From contig JAIBAV010000041.1 of assembly GCA_019695015.1 (NCBI GenBank), positions 1 to 46,527 of the forward strand: a stretch of 46,527 nt of DNA. The letters are read 5' to 3'. Each line of letters begins with the position of its first letter. Position 1 is the first letter of the stretch. A model generated the notes under the pieces. It had not been told where the DNA came from and ran no database searches. It saw nothing but the letters and a program-made list of their open reading frames with translations. Shown here piece by piece: positions 10,089-18,986 of the stretch. The position numbers were made by a program, and so were the translations under genes. The stretch is from Chitinophagaceae bacterium. GTDB taxonomy: Bacteria; Bacteroidota; Bacteroidia; Chitinophagales; Chitinophagaceae.

Positions 10089-10886
10089 ATGAAAAAAAAA
10101 GTATTATCTCTTTTTGTTGCCGTGGGCTCTTGGCTTACATTAACATCTGCCGATGATGATTTTTGTAATATTAGAAATACCACTTTTGTAGATGGTGAAA
10201 ATATTACCTATAAAATATTTTACAATGCCTTAGGTATTTATTTAGATGCTGGTACTGCAAGTTTTACAGTAACTAAAGAAACTTTAAACAACACTCCTGT
10301 TTTTCATATTGTAGGTTTAGGTACTTCAAACTCTAGCTACGATTGGATTTTTAAAGTAAGAGACCGATATGAATCTTTTATTGATACCACTACCTTATTA
10401 CCTATAAAATTTATTAGAAATGTAGATGAAGGTGGATACAAGTTTTACGAAAATGTTACATTTAATCAACAAACAAATTCGGCAATTACCAATAAAGGTG
10501 TATATAAAGTACCAAATTGTGTACAAGATGTTTTAAGCTCAATTTATTATTCTAGAAACATAGATTTTAATAAATATAAAATTGGCGATAAAATACCATT
10601 TACCATGTTTTTAGATAATGAAATACACAACCTTTATATAAAATATTATGGTAAAGAAACTATCAAAACCCGATATGGAAAGTTTAAAGCAATAAAATTT
10701 AAGCCATTATTAATTAAAGGAACCATATTTGAAGGAGGAGAAAAAATGACTGTTTGGGTAAGCGATGATGCTAACCATATACCTTTAAGAATAGAAAGCC
10801 CTATTGCTGTTGGTAAAATTAAAGTGGATATGATGATGTATAAAAACTTACGTAATTCTTTAAGCTCCCTAATTAAGTTTAGATAA
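10089..10886 (+). CDS. DUF3108 domain-containing exported protein
   Basis: A 265-residue protein with an N-terminal signal sequence (KKKVLSLFVAVGSWLTLTSA) and a body typical of DUF3108, a beta-rich envelope domain of unknown function. Supporting segments are FVDGENITYKIFYNALGIYL near residues 33-52 and the C-terminal TVWVSDDANHIPLRIE, where members carry a W-[VL]-S-D-D pattern. It probably works in the periplasm. It starts 5 nt after the flippase-like gene, so the two are likely co-transcribed and may act on a common envelope lipid or glycan; that link is inference. It converges on the next gene with only 5 nt between stop codons. Confidence 0.8.
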   Translation: MKKKVLSLFVAVGSWLTLTSADDDFCNIRNTTFVDGENITYKIFYNALGIYLDAGTASFTVTKETLNNTPVFHIVGLGTSNSSYDWIFKVRDRYESFIDTTTLLPIKFIRNVDEGGYKFYENVTFNQQTNSAITNKGVYKVPNCVQDVLSSIYYSRNIDFNKYKIGDKIPFTMFLDNEIHNLYIKYYGKETIKTRYGKFKAIKFKPLLIKGTIFEGGEKMTVWVSDDANHIPLRIESPIAVGKIKVDMMMYKNLRNSLSSLIKFR

Positions 10887-10891
10887 GAATA

Positions 10892-11560
10892 TTAACCAGT
10901 TTTTCCGTCTCTAACCTTAACCGATTTTTTGTTCTTGTTTTTCTTTTCGTAGTCGTTTACTTCTTTAGGTTTTGGTTTAGGCTGTTCAGGTTTTTTTATT
11001 TCTTCCTCGTTAGTATTTTGTGTTTCTGTTTTAGGAACCACTAACTTATTTAGAGACCATAATTCTGTTTTAATAATACCCATGCCTCCAGGCCTATACC
11101 ATGTCCAACGGCCATTTTTTAAACTTTTACCATCATTGGGTAATATTACTTGCTGGTATTTATTTTCATCATTTATATCTTCTACTAAAAAAGTATCATA
11201 AGCATTTAATGGATTCATTGCCTTCCAGCTTTCTTCTCTTTCTATACCTGAAATAGTAAAATATTGCGAAACCCCATCTAAATTCCCCCATTTGTAACTT
11301 TGAATTGCAATCAAATCACCCATCAAATTATATCTTCGCCAAATGCCTTCTTTTCTATTGTCTGCAAAAATTCCTTCTTCTTCATAACCTGGGTTACCTC
11401 TTAATGGGTCCACTTTAATAATCCATTTTCCTCTTTTATTGCCTGCCTTATCTACACAATTTAAAGTGTCTCCATTTCTGGCAAGCTTAAAAGTAGCACA
11501 TTGAGCATTAAGGTTATTATTTATAAACAATAAGATAAAAAATAAGAATAACAAACGCAT
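10892..11560 (-). CDS. Secreted MORN/YwqK-like repeat protein, function unknown
   Basis: A 222-residue exported protein. The ATG at 11560 starts MRLLFLFFILLF, a clear signal peptide ending near NLNA; a TTG seven codons upstream would lengthen it needlessly. The body holds repeated short beta-hairpin units of the type G-x-W-x-x-Y/I: NKRGKWIIK, RKEGIWRRYN, GNLDGVSQYF and LKNGRWTWYR. These resemble the MORN-like repeats of YwqK-type proteins, which in Bacteroidota are often secreted and of unknown role. The last 45 residues are a Lys/Glu/Pro-rich, probably disordered tail. A TATTTTTG element lies 19 nt upstream. It has no clear functional neighbour. Confidence 0.7.
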   Translation of the reverse strand: MRLLFLFFILLFINNNLNAQCATFKLARNGDTLNCVDKAGNKRGKWIIKVDPLRGNPGYEEEGIFADNRKEGIWRRYNLMGDLIAIQSYKWGNLDGVSQYFTISGIEREESWKAMNPLNAYDTFLVEDINDENKYQQVILPNDGKSLKNGRWTWYRPGGMGIIKTELWSLNKLVVPKTETQNTNEEEIKKPEQPKPKPKEVNDYEKKNKNKKSVKVRDGKTG

Positions 11561-11578
11561 ACCAATAATTTTAATTCT

Positions 11579-11586
11579 CAAAAATA
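11579..11586 (-). promoter_or_regulatory. -7 promoter element for the MORN-like gene
   Basis: On the minus strand this reads TATTTTTG, a perfect match to the Bacteroidota -7 consensus TAnnTTTG, 18 nt before the ATG at 11560. No TTG-type -33 box is seen at the usual distance. Confidence 0.45.
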
Positions 11587-11644
11587 AACTATATTAATAT
11601 TAAAAAAGTTATAAAATATTCTACCACCTATATACAAACATTTT

Positions 11645-12355
11645 TTAATTATTTTTTCGTAGCTGTTCTAGCAAAGCTCTTAAATCTTTTGGCAATGGTG
11701 CTTCTATATGATAGGCTTGATTATTAAAGGTAAACTTTAATAATGCTGAATGTAAAGCCAACCTATTTAATAATGGCTTCTCCTCCTCTTCTTTTTTAGA
11801 AAGTTTAAATTTCTTTTTTAAAGAAGAAAGTAAAATAGGTTTATCATCTCCGTAAATAGCATCACAAACTATGCTATTGCCCATGTATTGAGAGTGAATT
11901 CTTATTTGATGAGTTCTTCCTGTATGAATTTGAAATTGAACCCATGAGTAGTTCTTAAACTGTTCTAATAAAGTATAATCTGTATAAGAGGGCTTTCCTT
12001 TTTGGTGAATAATCATAGTTGCATTATTAGCAGGATGCATCATAATGGGAGCATCAATACTACCATTATGATGTAACAAACTACCATGTACCAAGCCAAG
12101 ATAAAATTTTTCAACATCTCTGCCTTCAAATAGCAGAGATAGTTGTTTGTGGGTATCTGCATCTTTAGCAAAAACAATTACTCCACTAGTGTCTTTATCT
12201 AACCTATGTACTGTATAAATTGAAGAATATTTCTGTAGCAAAAAATCCTTTAAACTAGGTTCCGATTGTTTTCTATCTGGTACGCTTAATAAGCCTGATG
12301 GTTTATTTATAGCAATAAAAAAATCGTTCTCTTCTATTATTTCATATTTAACCAT
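11645..12355 (-). CDS. RluA-family RNA pseudouridine synthase
   Basis: A 236-residue enzyme that converts specific uridines of rRNA or tRNA to pseudouridine. It has the RluA signature H-R-L-D-K-D-T-S-G at residues 50-58, with Asp53 as the catalytic nucleophile, and the later TGRTHQIRIH motif near 143-152 that is diagnostic of the family. It lacks an S4 domain, so it is the short RluA/TruC/RluE-like form; the target uridine cannot be read from sequence. It begins 2 nt after the rluB-like stop codon on the same strand, so the two pseudouridine synthases form a tight operon. Confidence 0.92.
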   Translation of the reverse strand: MVKYEIIEENDFFIAINKPSGLLSVPDRKQSEPSLKDFLLQKYSSIYTVHRLDKDTSGVIVFAKDADTHKQLSLLFEGRDVEKFYLGLVHGSLLHHNGSIDAPIMMHPANNATMIIHQKGKPSYTDYTLLEQFKNYSWVQFQIHTGRTHQIRIHSQYMGNSIVCDAIYGDDKPILLSSLKKKFKLSKKEEEEKPLLNRLALHSALLKFTFNNQAYHIEAPLPKDLRALLEQLRKNN

Positions 12356-12357
12356 AG

Positions 12358-13419
12358 CTACTCTGCAGATGCTTTGCTTTTATTGTTTTTCATAAAACTT
12401 TTATTCATAAACTTCAGTAACCTTATTTCTTTTTCACTAAGCATACGCCACTTGCCTCTATCTACATTTTTTTTAGTTAGGTTGGCAAACATAACTCTAT
12501 CTAAATTTCTTACATCATAGCCTAAACTCTCAAAAATTCTTCTTACAATTCTATTTTTGCCGCTATGTATTTCAATTCCAATAATGCTTTTATCTTTATC
12601 ATCGGCATAAGCAATACTATCTGCTTGTATAAAGCCATCTTCTAGTGTAATACCATTTGCAATAGCTTCCATATCTTTTTTAAGTACAGGCTTATCAAGC
12701 TTTACCTCATAAATTTTCTTTATTTGGTAAGATGGGTGGCTAAGTTTTTGTGCTAAATCCCCATCGTTAGTAAGTAATAAAACACCAGTTGTATTTCTGT
12801 CTAATCTGCCCACAGGATATACCCTTTCTGGGGCAGCATTTTTTATTAAATCAAAAACCGTTTTTCTGCCTTGTGGGTCCTTAACAGTAGTAATATAATC
12901 TTTTGGTTTATTGAGTAAAATATATACAAGATTCTGCTGTATAAAAATACGTTTGTTTTTAAATTTTATAGTTTCATCTCCATTTACTTTAAAGCCTGGC
13001 TCAAAAATTATTTCATTGTTTACAGTAATTTCTCCTTTTTTTACTAACTCTGCAGCTTCTCTTCTTCCGCAAATACCTGCATGAGCAATAAATTTATTTA
13101 AAGGCATATTGGCAGATGGCTGATATTTTGAAGTAGTGTTTTGAACTTTGCTGCCTATGTCTTTTTTATTGGTTGTAGAAAATTTGTTGTAAGTTGTTGG
13201 TTGTTTTTTATTGGTTGGCTTTATATTCTTTTTTGCTGTAGAGAATTTATCTTTTACATCCAACTTATTATTTAATGCATCTTGTTTTTTCCTTCTCATC
13301 TCTTCTCCTAATGCATTGGCTGCTGCTTTTGCTCTTCTTTTTTCTTGACGAAATGCCTCTTTTTTAGCGGCAGCTTTAGGTTCCTTATTGATAAATTTAT
13401 CAAAACCATTTTTTTTCAT
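12358..13419 (-). CDS. rluB: S4-domain rRNA pseudouridine synthase, RluB/RsuA family
   Basis: A 353-residue pseudouridine synthase of the RsuA/RluB/RluE/RluF family, probably modifying 23S rRNA. An S4 RNA-binding domain spans about residues 106-150 (LNKFIAHAGICGRREAAELV). The catalytic domain has LNKPKDY and G-R-L-D-R-N-T-T-G at 204-212, with Asp207 as the nucleophile. About 105 N-terminal residues form an extra Lys/Arg/Ala/Asn-rich, probably disordered RNA-binding tail, common in Bacteroidota homologues. The ATG at 13419 (MKKNGFDK) is preferred to a TTG three codons upstream. A perfect -7 element lies at 13462-13469. The RluA-like gene follows after 2 nt. The exact symbol within the family is tentative. 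Confidence 0.88.
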   Translation of the reverse strand: MKKNGFDKFINKEPKAAAKKEAFRQEKRRAKAAANALGEEMRRKKQDALNNKLDVKDKFSTAKKNIKPTNKKQPTTYNKFSTTNKKDIGSKVQNTTSKYQPSANMPLNKFIAHAGICGRREAAELVKKGEITVNNEIIFEPGFKVNGDETIKFKNKRIFIQQNLVYILLNKPKDYITTVKDPQGRKTVFDLIKNAAPERVYPVGRLDRNTTGVLLLTNDGDLAQKLSHPSYQIKKIYEVKLDKPVLKKDMEAIANGITLEDGFIQADSIAYADDKDKSIIGIEIHSGKNRIVRRIFESLGYDVRNLDRVMFANLTKKNVDRGKWRMLSEKEIRLLKFMNKSFMKNNKSKASAE

Positions 13420-13461
13420 ACTATACAATTTTACTGTTTTACAACAGGATGATTAATGTTG

Positions 13462-13469
13462 CAAAGATA
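13462..13469 (-). promoter_or_regulatory. -7 promoter element for the rluB-rluA operon
   Basis: On the minus strand this reads TATCTTTG, matching TAnnTTTG exactly, 42 nt upstream of the ATG at 13419. It implies a leader of about 35 nt. No convincing -33 box is seen. Confidence 0.45.
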
Positions 13470-13510
13470 TTTATTAGTATTATTATATGCTTAATTAAAA
13501 AGTGTAGAAG

Positions 13511-14815
13511 TTATTTTCTAATAATATTAGCTCCAATGCTTCTCAATCTTTCATCAATAAATTGGTATCCCCTATCTATTTGTTCTATGTTTTGAATAAT
13601 ACTTTTTCCCTCTGCACTTAAAGCTGCAATTAGTAATGCTTGTCCTGCTCTAATATCTGGGCTGCTCATTGTTATACCACGCAGTTTATTTCTTCTTCCT
13701 AAGCCAATAACTGTAGCTCGGTGTGGATCGCATAAAATAATTTGTGCCCCCATATCAATTAATTTATCTACAAAAAACAATCTGCTTTCAAACATTTTTT
13801 GGTGTACCAATACACTACCTATTGCTTGTGTGGCAACTACTAAAACAATACTCAATAAATCTGGTGTAAAACCAGGCCATGGATGGTCATAAATGGTTAA
13901 AATACCACCATCTAAATGTGAGGTTATTTCGTAATTATCTTGTGCAGGAATATAAATATCATCTTCTCTTATTTCAAGTTTAATACCTAATTGTCTAAAT
14001 TTTTCTGGTATAATTCCTAAATGGTTAACGCCAGCATTTTTAATAGTTAATTCACTTTGTGTCATAGCAGCAAGGCCAATAAAGCTGCCAGTTTCAATCA
14101 TATCTGGTAAAATGGTATGCTCTGTTCCGGATAATTTATTTACACCATAAATTTTTAATAAATTACTTCCTACACCTTCAATTTTTGCACCCATATTGAT
14201 CAACATTTTGCATAGCTGTTGTATATAAGGTTCGCAAGCTGCATTGTAAATTGTTGTAACACCTTCTGCCAGCACTGCAGCCATTATAATATTTGCAGTT
14301 CCGGTAACACTTGGCTCATCTAACAACATATCGGTTGCAGTAAGCTTTTGGGTAGATAGTTGAAAGCAACTAGTATTTGTATTATAATCAAACTTTACAC
14401 CTAATTTTTCAAATCCTATAATGTGTGTATCCAATCTTCTTCTTCCAATTTTATCTCCACCAGGTTTATGAATATAGGCTTTCTTAAACCTTGCAAGCAT
14501 TGGTCCAGCAAGCATTACACTACCTCGTAATCTCCCTGCTTTTTTACTAAATTCTTCACTAGTTAAATAATTTTCATCTAAGTTATTTGCTGTAAAAGAG
14601 TAACTATGCCTACTTAATTTAGTAACCTGCACCTTCATTTCATGCAATAACTCTATTAAAAGATTTACATCTAAAATATCTGGAATATTATGGATGGTTA
14701 CGGTTTCACTGGATAATAAAACTGCACTAATTACTTGTAGGGCTTCATTTTTGGCACCTTGTGGGGTTATTGCTCCTTCAAGTTTCTGTCCTCCATATAC
14801 TTCAAAAACACTCAT
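13511..14815 (-). CDS. murA: UDP-N-acetylglucosamine 1-carboxyvinyltransferase MurA, Asp-for-Cys form
   Basis: A 434-residue cytoplasmic enzyme that transfers enolpyruvate from PEP to UDP-GlcNAc, the first committed step of peptidoglycan synthesis. Length and architecture (two inverted alpha/beta domains) match MurA. Lys22-Asn23 (AKNEAL) align with the substrate-binding pair of the E. coli enzyme. The catalytic loop reads KPGGDKIGRRRLDTH, so residue 121 is Asp where most MurA enzymes have the PEP-attacking Cys. This natural substitution is known from mycobacterial, chlamydial and Borrelia MurA; it supports activity but removes the covalent target of fosfomycin. The gene is divergent from the GHL10 glycosidase gene; rluB lies 91 nt downstream with its own promoter. 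Confidence 0.94.
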   Translation of the reverse strand: MSVFEVYGGQKLEGAITPQGAKNEALQVISAVLLSSETVTIHNIPDILDVNLLIELLHEMKVQVTKLSRHSYSFTANNLDENYLTSEEFSKKAGRLRGSVMLAGPMLARFKKAYIHKPGGDKIGRRRLDTHIIGFEKLGVKFDYNTNTSCFQLSTQKLTATDMLLDEPSVTGTANIIMAAVLAEGVTTIYNAACEPYIQQLCKMLINMGAKIEGVGSNLLKIYGVNKLSGTEHTILPDMIETGSFIGLAAMTQSELTIKNAGVNHLGIIPEKFRQLGIKLEIREDDIYIPAQDNYEITSHLDGGILTIYDHPWPGFTPDLLSIVLVVATQAIGSVLVHQKMFESRLFFVDKLIDMGAQIILCDPHRATVIGLGRRNKLRGITMSSPDIRAGQALLIAALSAEGKSIIQNIEQIDRGYQFIDERLRSIGANIIRK

Positions 14816-14910
14816 GGTTATTTACTAAAAGTTTTAATATTAAAGTAAAAGTATTATGTTGTAGGCACAAATTATAAAATTATTTGTCCTCCTAAAAAAA
14901 TTAAGAAGAG

Positions 14911-14941
14911 TTGTTAAATTTTTAATTCAAATTTTTATTTG
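14911..14941 (+). promoter_or_regulatory. Probable promoter of the GHL10 gene
   Basis: A TTG (14911-14913) and TTTATTTG (14934-14941, one mismatch to TAnnTTTG) are separated by 20 nt, the expected Bacteroidota -33/-7 spacing. The inferred transcript would have a leader of about 35 nt before the ATG at 14982. Confidence 0.5.
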
Positions 14942-14981
14942 CATAACAGTAATTATCTTCGGCTAGTTTAAAAATAAATTC

Positions 14982-16454
14982 ATGCAAAAAGGTTTGCTAA
15001 TCATATTTCTGCTATTGCATATTTTGCTAAGTAAGTTACATACTCAACCCGTATTTGAATTTAGAGGAGTTTGGGTAGCAAGTGTAGTTAATATAGATTG
15101 GCCAAGTGCTAAAAGTCTTACAACTCAACAACAAAAAGATGAATTTATTAAGTTGTTAAATATGCACCAGCGTAACGGAATGAATACAATGATTGTACAA
15201 ATACGTCCTGCTGCAGATGCACTTTTTTCTTCTCCTTACGAACCTTGGAGTGAGTTTTTAACAGGCACGCAAGGCTTAGCACCAAATCCTTTATACGATC
15301 CTTTAGAGTTTATGATTACTGAAACACACAGGCGTGGAATGGAGTTTCATGCTTGGATAAACCCATATAGAGCCGTTTTTAGTACTCAATCATCTTCTGT
15401 TGCTTCAACTAATATTACTAAAACAAAACCAGATTGGTTTGTTACCTATAATCATCAAAAAATTTTTAATCCTGGGCTACCCGAAGTTAGAAATTATGTA
15501 ACCAAAATTGTAGAAGATATTGTGGCAAGATACAATATTGATGCTATACACATGGATGATTACTTTTATCCTTATCCCGATAAAAACAATAACGAATTTA
15601 ACGATAAAGAGAGTTTTGAAATGTATGGAAATGGTTTAAAAAAAGAAGATTGGAGAAGGAGCAATTGTGATAGTATAATTAAACAATTACATAATGCAAT
15701 TAAGTCTATTAAACCTTATGTAAAATTTGGTATTAGCCCTTTTGGCGTTTGGAGAAATTTTAGTAGAGATAGTTTAGGTAGCAACACTAAAGCAGGAATT
15801 AGTAATTACGATGATTTGTATGCCGATATTTTACTTTGGTTAAAAGAAGGTTGGATAGATTATGTTACACCACAACTTTATTGGGAGAGAGGGCATAAAC
15901 TTTGCGACTATGACACCTTGTTAAATTGGTGGAACAAATACACCTATAATAAGCATTTGTATATAGGCCATGGTATATATAGAGCAGGTACCAATGCAGG
16001 ATGGAGAAACAAAAACGAATTACCAACTCAAATAAAACATTTAAGGCAGTATAGCACTACACAAGGAAGTATTTTTTTTAGTAGTAAAAGTTTTGAAAAC
16101 AATCCTAATGGCTGGAATGATTCTTTAAAAAATAATTACTATGCTTATGCAGCAATACCACCTCCCATGCCTTGGATAGATAGTATAATGCCTATTATGC
16201 CATTGGTAGAAAAAACAACTAATAACCACTTTTATGTTACAATTGCAAACAATACCAACATAAAAGGGTTTGCCGTATTTAGTATCGATGAGCAGAAAGA
16301 GCCCTATTTAGAAAATGCAAGAATAGAGAAGTATATTGTTTTAGGAGACTCTAATAAAATTGAACCTGACAAATGGTTTGAGCAAAAGAGAAGAATATTT
16401 GTAAGCTCTGTTAGTCGTGGCAATAATATTAGTGAGTGGGTTGAATTAAAATAG
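14982..16454 (+). CDS. Exported GHL10 (DUF187) family glycosyl hydrolase
   Basis: A 490-residue protein with a hydrophobic N-terminal export signal (residues 3-21) followed by a family-10-like glycosyl hydrolase domain (GHL10, DUF187). Characteristic segments are EFRGVWVASVVNIDWP (about 26-41), the TIM-barrel stretch MIVQIRPAADALF (about 69-81), WINPYRA (about 125) and IDAIHMDDYFYPYP (about 186-199), whose acidic residues are the likely catalytic site. E. coli DigH (YddW) of this family cleaves denuded peptidoglycan glycan strands, so a cell-wall role is plausible here, fitting the divergent murA, but that is inference. The last 90 residues are probably a beta-sandwich accessory domain. It is transcribed alone and converges on the next gene. 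Confidence 0.87.
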   Translation: MQKGLLIIFLLLHILLSKLHTQPVFEFRGVWVASVVNIDWPSAKSLTTQQQKDEFIKLLNMHQRNGMNTMIVQIRPAADALFSSPYEPWSEFLTGTQGLAPNPLYDPLEFMITETHRRGMEFHAWINPYRAVFSTQSSSVASTNITKTKPDWFVTYNHQKIFNPGLPEVRNYVTKIVEDIVARYNIDAIHMDDYFYPYPDKNNNEFNDKESFEMYGNGLKKEDWRRSNCDSIIKQLHNAIKSIKPYVKFGISPFGVWRNFSRDSLGSNTKAGISNYDDLYADILLWLKEGWIDYVTPQLYWERGHKLCDYDTLLNWWNKYTYNKHLYIGHGIYRAGTNAGWRNKNELPTQIKHLRQYSTTQGSIFFSSKSFENNPNGWNDSLKNNYYAYAAIPPPMPWIDSIMPIMPLVEKTTNNHFYVTIANNTNIKGFAVFSIDEQKEPYLENARIEKYIVLGDSNKIEPDKWFEQKRRIFVSSVSRGNNISEWVELK

Positions 16455-16466
16455 TTTTAAAAGAAG

Positions 16467-16814
16467 TTAAATTTTCCCCATTCTTACATCACCATCTTTT
16501 ATAAGATTACATGCAATTAAAACTTTCTGTTCAAAATCGGGTAAATCTTCACTAATAAAAATCCAGCTATTTATACTACCATCTAAATCAAACTCCATTT
16601 TACTGGTATGAATTTCTGCTTGCAGTTCTTCAAAAAACTCTGCAATACATGCAACAAAAACACCATTAAACTCAGGGTTCGTATCTGACTCTCTTAAGAA
16701 AAAAAATATTTTCTTATTAAGCTGTAATGTATATCCACCAAGCATTTTTTTAATGGTTGGCCTCAAAGGGTATAAATAGTTTAAAATAAAATTATAGGGA
16801 ACATGGTATTTCAT
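16467..16814 (-). CDS. Small TfoX-N-like protein, function unknown
   Basis: A 115-residue soluble protein. It resembles a Bacteroidota group of short proteins distantly related to the TfoX N-terminal domain: RPTIKKMLGGYTLQLNKKIFFFLRE near residues 18-42 (written here only as landmarks IKKMLGGY and FFFLRE), then PEFNGVFVAC and a C-terminal ACNLIKDGDVRMGKI. I recognise the pattern but not a function. It starts 6 nt after the stop codon of the preceding membrane-protein gene on the same strand, so the two are co-transcribed. No catalytic motif or metal site is apparent. Confidence 0.55.
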   Translation of the reverse strand: MKYHVPYNFILNYLYPLRPTIKKMLGGYTLQLNKKIFFFLRESDTNPEFNGVFVACIAEFFEELQAEIHTSKMEFDLDGSINSWIFISEDLPDFEQKVLIACNLIKDGDVRMGKI

Positions 16815-16820
16815 AAATTA

Positions 16821-17330
16821 TTAACTAACAAAAGATTTAATTTGTTGAGCATATTTTTTGGTGCTTATTTCTTGAAAAATAAACATGGAAAAAAACAATA
16901 GAAAAAGTAAAGCAAAGCTAATAAGAACAGCATTAGAAGTTGAGTTTAGTAGTTTATCTTTTTTAAAAAAAACAAACCACAACATAGCCAAGAAAACTAA
17001 AACAGAAATATACTTTAATACCTGAATAGTTATTATTTTTTTTTCAACTCTTGGCAATTCTTGTGTTTTAATTAATTCAGGATTCATATCAAAAGCATAA
17101 ATAATACTAATTCTACTTTTAGTAGCATTGGCAACTTGTTGATAGCCTACAAATAGCATAACAATACTTAGTAGGCAAATTATAATGGTAGGCCATTTCA
17201 ATTCTTGTAACTTCAAATAAAATAAGGCATATACTGCAATTGTTAAAGCAATAAGACCAACAATTAATAAAAAAAATCCAATTTGTTTTTCTGCAATGAA
17301 AAATTTTTCAATAGTTGCTTTAGTAAGCAT
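16821..17330 (-). CDS. Four-helix hypothetical membrane protein
   Basis: A 169-residue integral membrane protein that I do not recognise. Four hydrophobic segments lie at about residues 17-36, 45-63, 107-126 and 133-152. Between helices 2 and 3 is a polar loop of about 40 residues (NATKSRISIIYAFDMNPEL...), probably facing one compartment as a small domain. The start ATG at 17330 is the only reasonable one. It is the first gene of a two-gene unit with the TfoX-like gene 6 nt downstream and is divergent from rpoN. No domain supports a function. Confidence 0.62.
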   Translation of the reverse strand: MLTKATIEKFFIAEKQIGFFLLIVGLIALTIAVYALFYLKLQELKWPTIIICLLSIVMLFVGYQQVANATKSRISIIYAFDMNPELIKTQELPRVEKKIITIQVLKYISVLVFLAMLWFVFFKKDKLLNSTSNAVLISFALLFLLFFSMFIFQEISTKKYAQQIKSFVS

Positions 17331-17487
17331 TAGTAAATAATTTTAAAGTGTGAAGATAAACTTTATTTGAAAGGACAATTAAACCATTTTTTTTCAAAAA
17401 AACAATTACAAAAAATGGCTTTCATAGTATAGTTTACAATTAACTTTACAGCCAATGAAAAGGATATATTTATAAAAGTTATTTACA

Positions 17488-18975
17488 ATGAGTTTAAGCC
17501 AGTCTTTACAGCAAAAATTATTACAAAAATTATCCCCTCAACAAATTCAGTTAATGAAATTGTTGCAAGTGCCTACTGCAAATTTAGAAGATAGAATTAA
17601 AGAAGAGTTAGAAGAAAATCCTGCTTTAGAACAAGTTGATGATGCATATGATAACGACTATAACGATGAATTTAAAGATGAATTTGAAAGCAATAATGAG
17701 GAGGAAGTTTTAGATGGCAGCGAAGATGAATATGAAAACATAGACATTAGTGAATATGTAAGTGATAGCGATGATGATATTGCAGATTATAAAACAAGAG
17801 ATGAAAACTATGGCGACACAGAAGAAAATAAAATAATACCAATTAAGAACGAACAAAGCTTTTATGAATTATTAGTTAATCAACTTGGCTTGTTACAATT
17901 GGATGATAGAATGTATAAAGTGGCAGAACAAATTGTAGGCAGTTTAGATGATGATGGATACTTAAGAAGAGAGTTAAGCAGCATTGTAGATGACCTTGCT
18001 TTTAGACAAAACATAATAACAAATGAACAAGAAGTTGCTGAACTAATAACCCAAATACAACAGTTTGACCCCCCAGGAATTGCTGCAAAAGATTTACAAG
18101 AATGTTTGTTATTGCAATTAAAAAGGGAAATAACCGAAGATGACTATGTAAAAATTGCCATCAAAATTTTACAAAAATATTTTGATGAATTTACTAAAAA
18201 GCATTTCGATAAAATTCAAAAAGGGTTAGGCATTAATGAAGTGGAACTTAAAGAAGCTATTCAACAAATTGTAAAACTAAATCCAAAACCAGGTGGCAAT
18301 ATTGGCGAAATAAACAAAGCAGAAAATTATATAGTACCAGACTTTTTTATTTTGAATAATGCTGGCATTTTAGAACTTACCTTAAACAATAAAAATGCAC
18401 CAGATTTAAGAATTAGTGAAGGTTACAGAGATATGCTGAAGGACTATGAAAAAGGAAGTAAAAAAGATAAAAAACAAAAAGAAGCAGTATTATTTATTAA
18501 ACAAAAAATAGATAGTGCAAAATGGTTTATTGAAATGATTCAGCAAAGGCAAAGAACATTATTTAACACCATGTATGCCATTATGAAACATCAAGAAAAC
18601 TTTTTTCTTACAGGCGATGAAACAGAATTAAAACCAATGATTTTAAAAGATATTGCAGAAGTAACCTTACAAGATATTAGCACTGTAAGCCGTGTTGCCA
18701 ATAGCAAGTTTGTACAAACAGAATTTGGTAATTACAGATTAAAATTTTTCTTTAGCGAAAGTCTAAGTACAGATTCTGGTGAAGAAGTAAGTACAAGAGA
18801 AGTTAAAAAAATATTGAGCGATATTATTAATGCCGAAGATAAAAATAAACCTTTGGCAGACGAAGTTCTTACAGACTTGTTGAACGAGAAAGGCTATAAT
18901 ATTGCAAGAAGAACAGTGGCAAAATACCGAGAACAATTAAACATACCCGTAGCTAGATTAAGAAAAGAATTATAA
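17488..18975 (+). CDS. rpoN: RNA polymerase sigma-54 factor RpoN
   Basis: A 495-residue alternative sigma factor that directs RNA polymerase to -24/-12 promoters and needs an AAA+ activator. Region I is the Gln/Leu-rich start (SLQQKLLQKLSPQQIQLMKL) with the ELEENPALEQ motif near residues 39-48. Region II is an extended acidic stretch (about 49-115). The core-binding domain and helix-turn-helix follow, and the RpoN box ARRTVAKYRE lies near residues 472-481, close to the C-terminus as usual. No activator gene is in the window. The gene is followed after 11 nt by the PAP2-like gene. About 150 nt upstream separate it from a divergent gene; I saw no full consensus promoter there. Confidence 0.96.
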   Translation: MSLSQSLQQKLLQKLSPQQIQLMKLLQVPTANLEDRIKEELEENPALEQVDDAYDNDYNDEFKDEFESNNEEEVLDGSEDEYENIDISEYVSDSDDDIADYKTRDENYGDTEENKIIPIKNEQSFYELLVNQLGLLQLDDRMYKVAEQIVGSLDDDGYLRRELSSIVDDLAFRQNIITNEQEVAELITQIQQFDPPGIAAKDLQECLLLQLKREITEDDYVKIAIKILQKYFDEFTKKHFDKIQKGLGINEVELKEAIQQIVKLNPKPGGNIGEINKAENYIVPDFFILNNAGILELTLNNKNAPDLRISEGYRDMLKDYEKGSKKDKKQKEAVLFIKQKIDSAKWFIEMIQQRQRTLFNTMYAIMKHQENFFLTGDETELKPMILKDIAEVTLQDISTVSRVANSKFVQTEFGNYRLKFFFSESLSTDSGEEVSTREVKKILSDIINAEDKNKPLADEVLTDLLNEKGYNIARRTVAKYREQLNIPVARLRKEL

Positions 18976-18986
18976 AATTTTTTACC

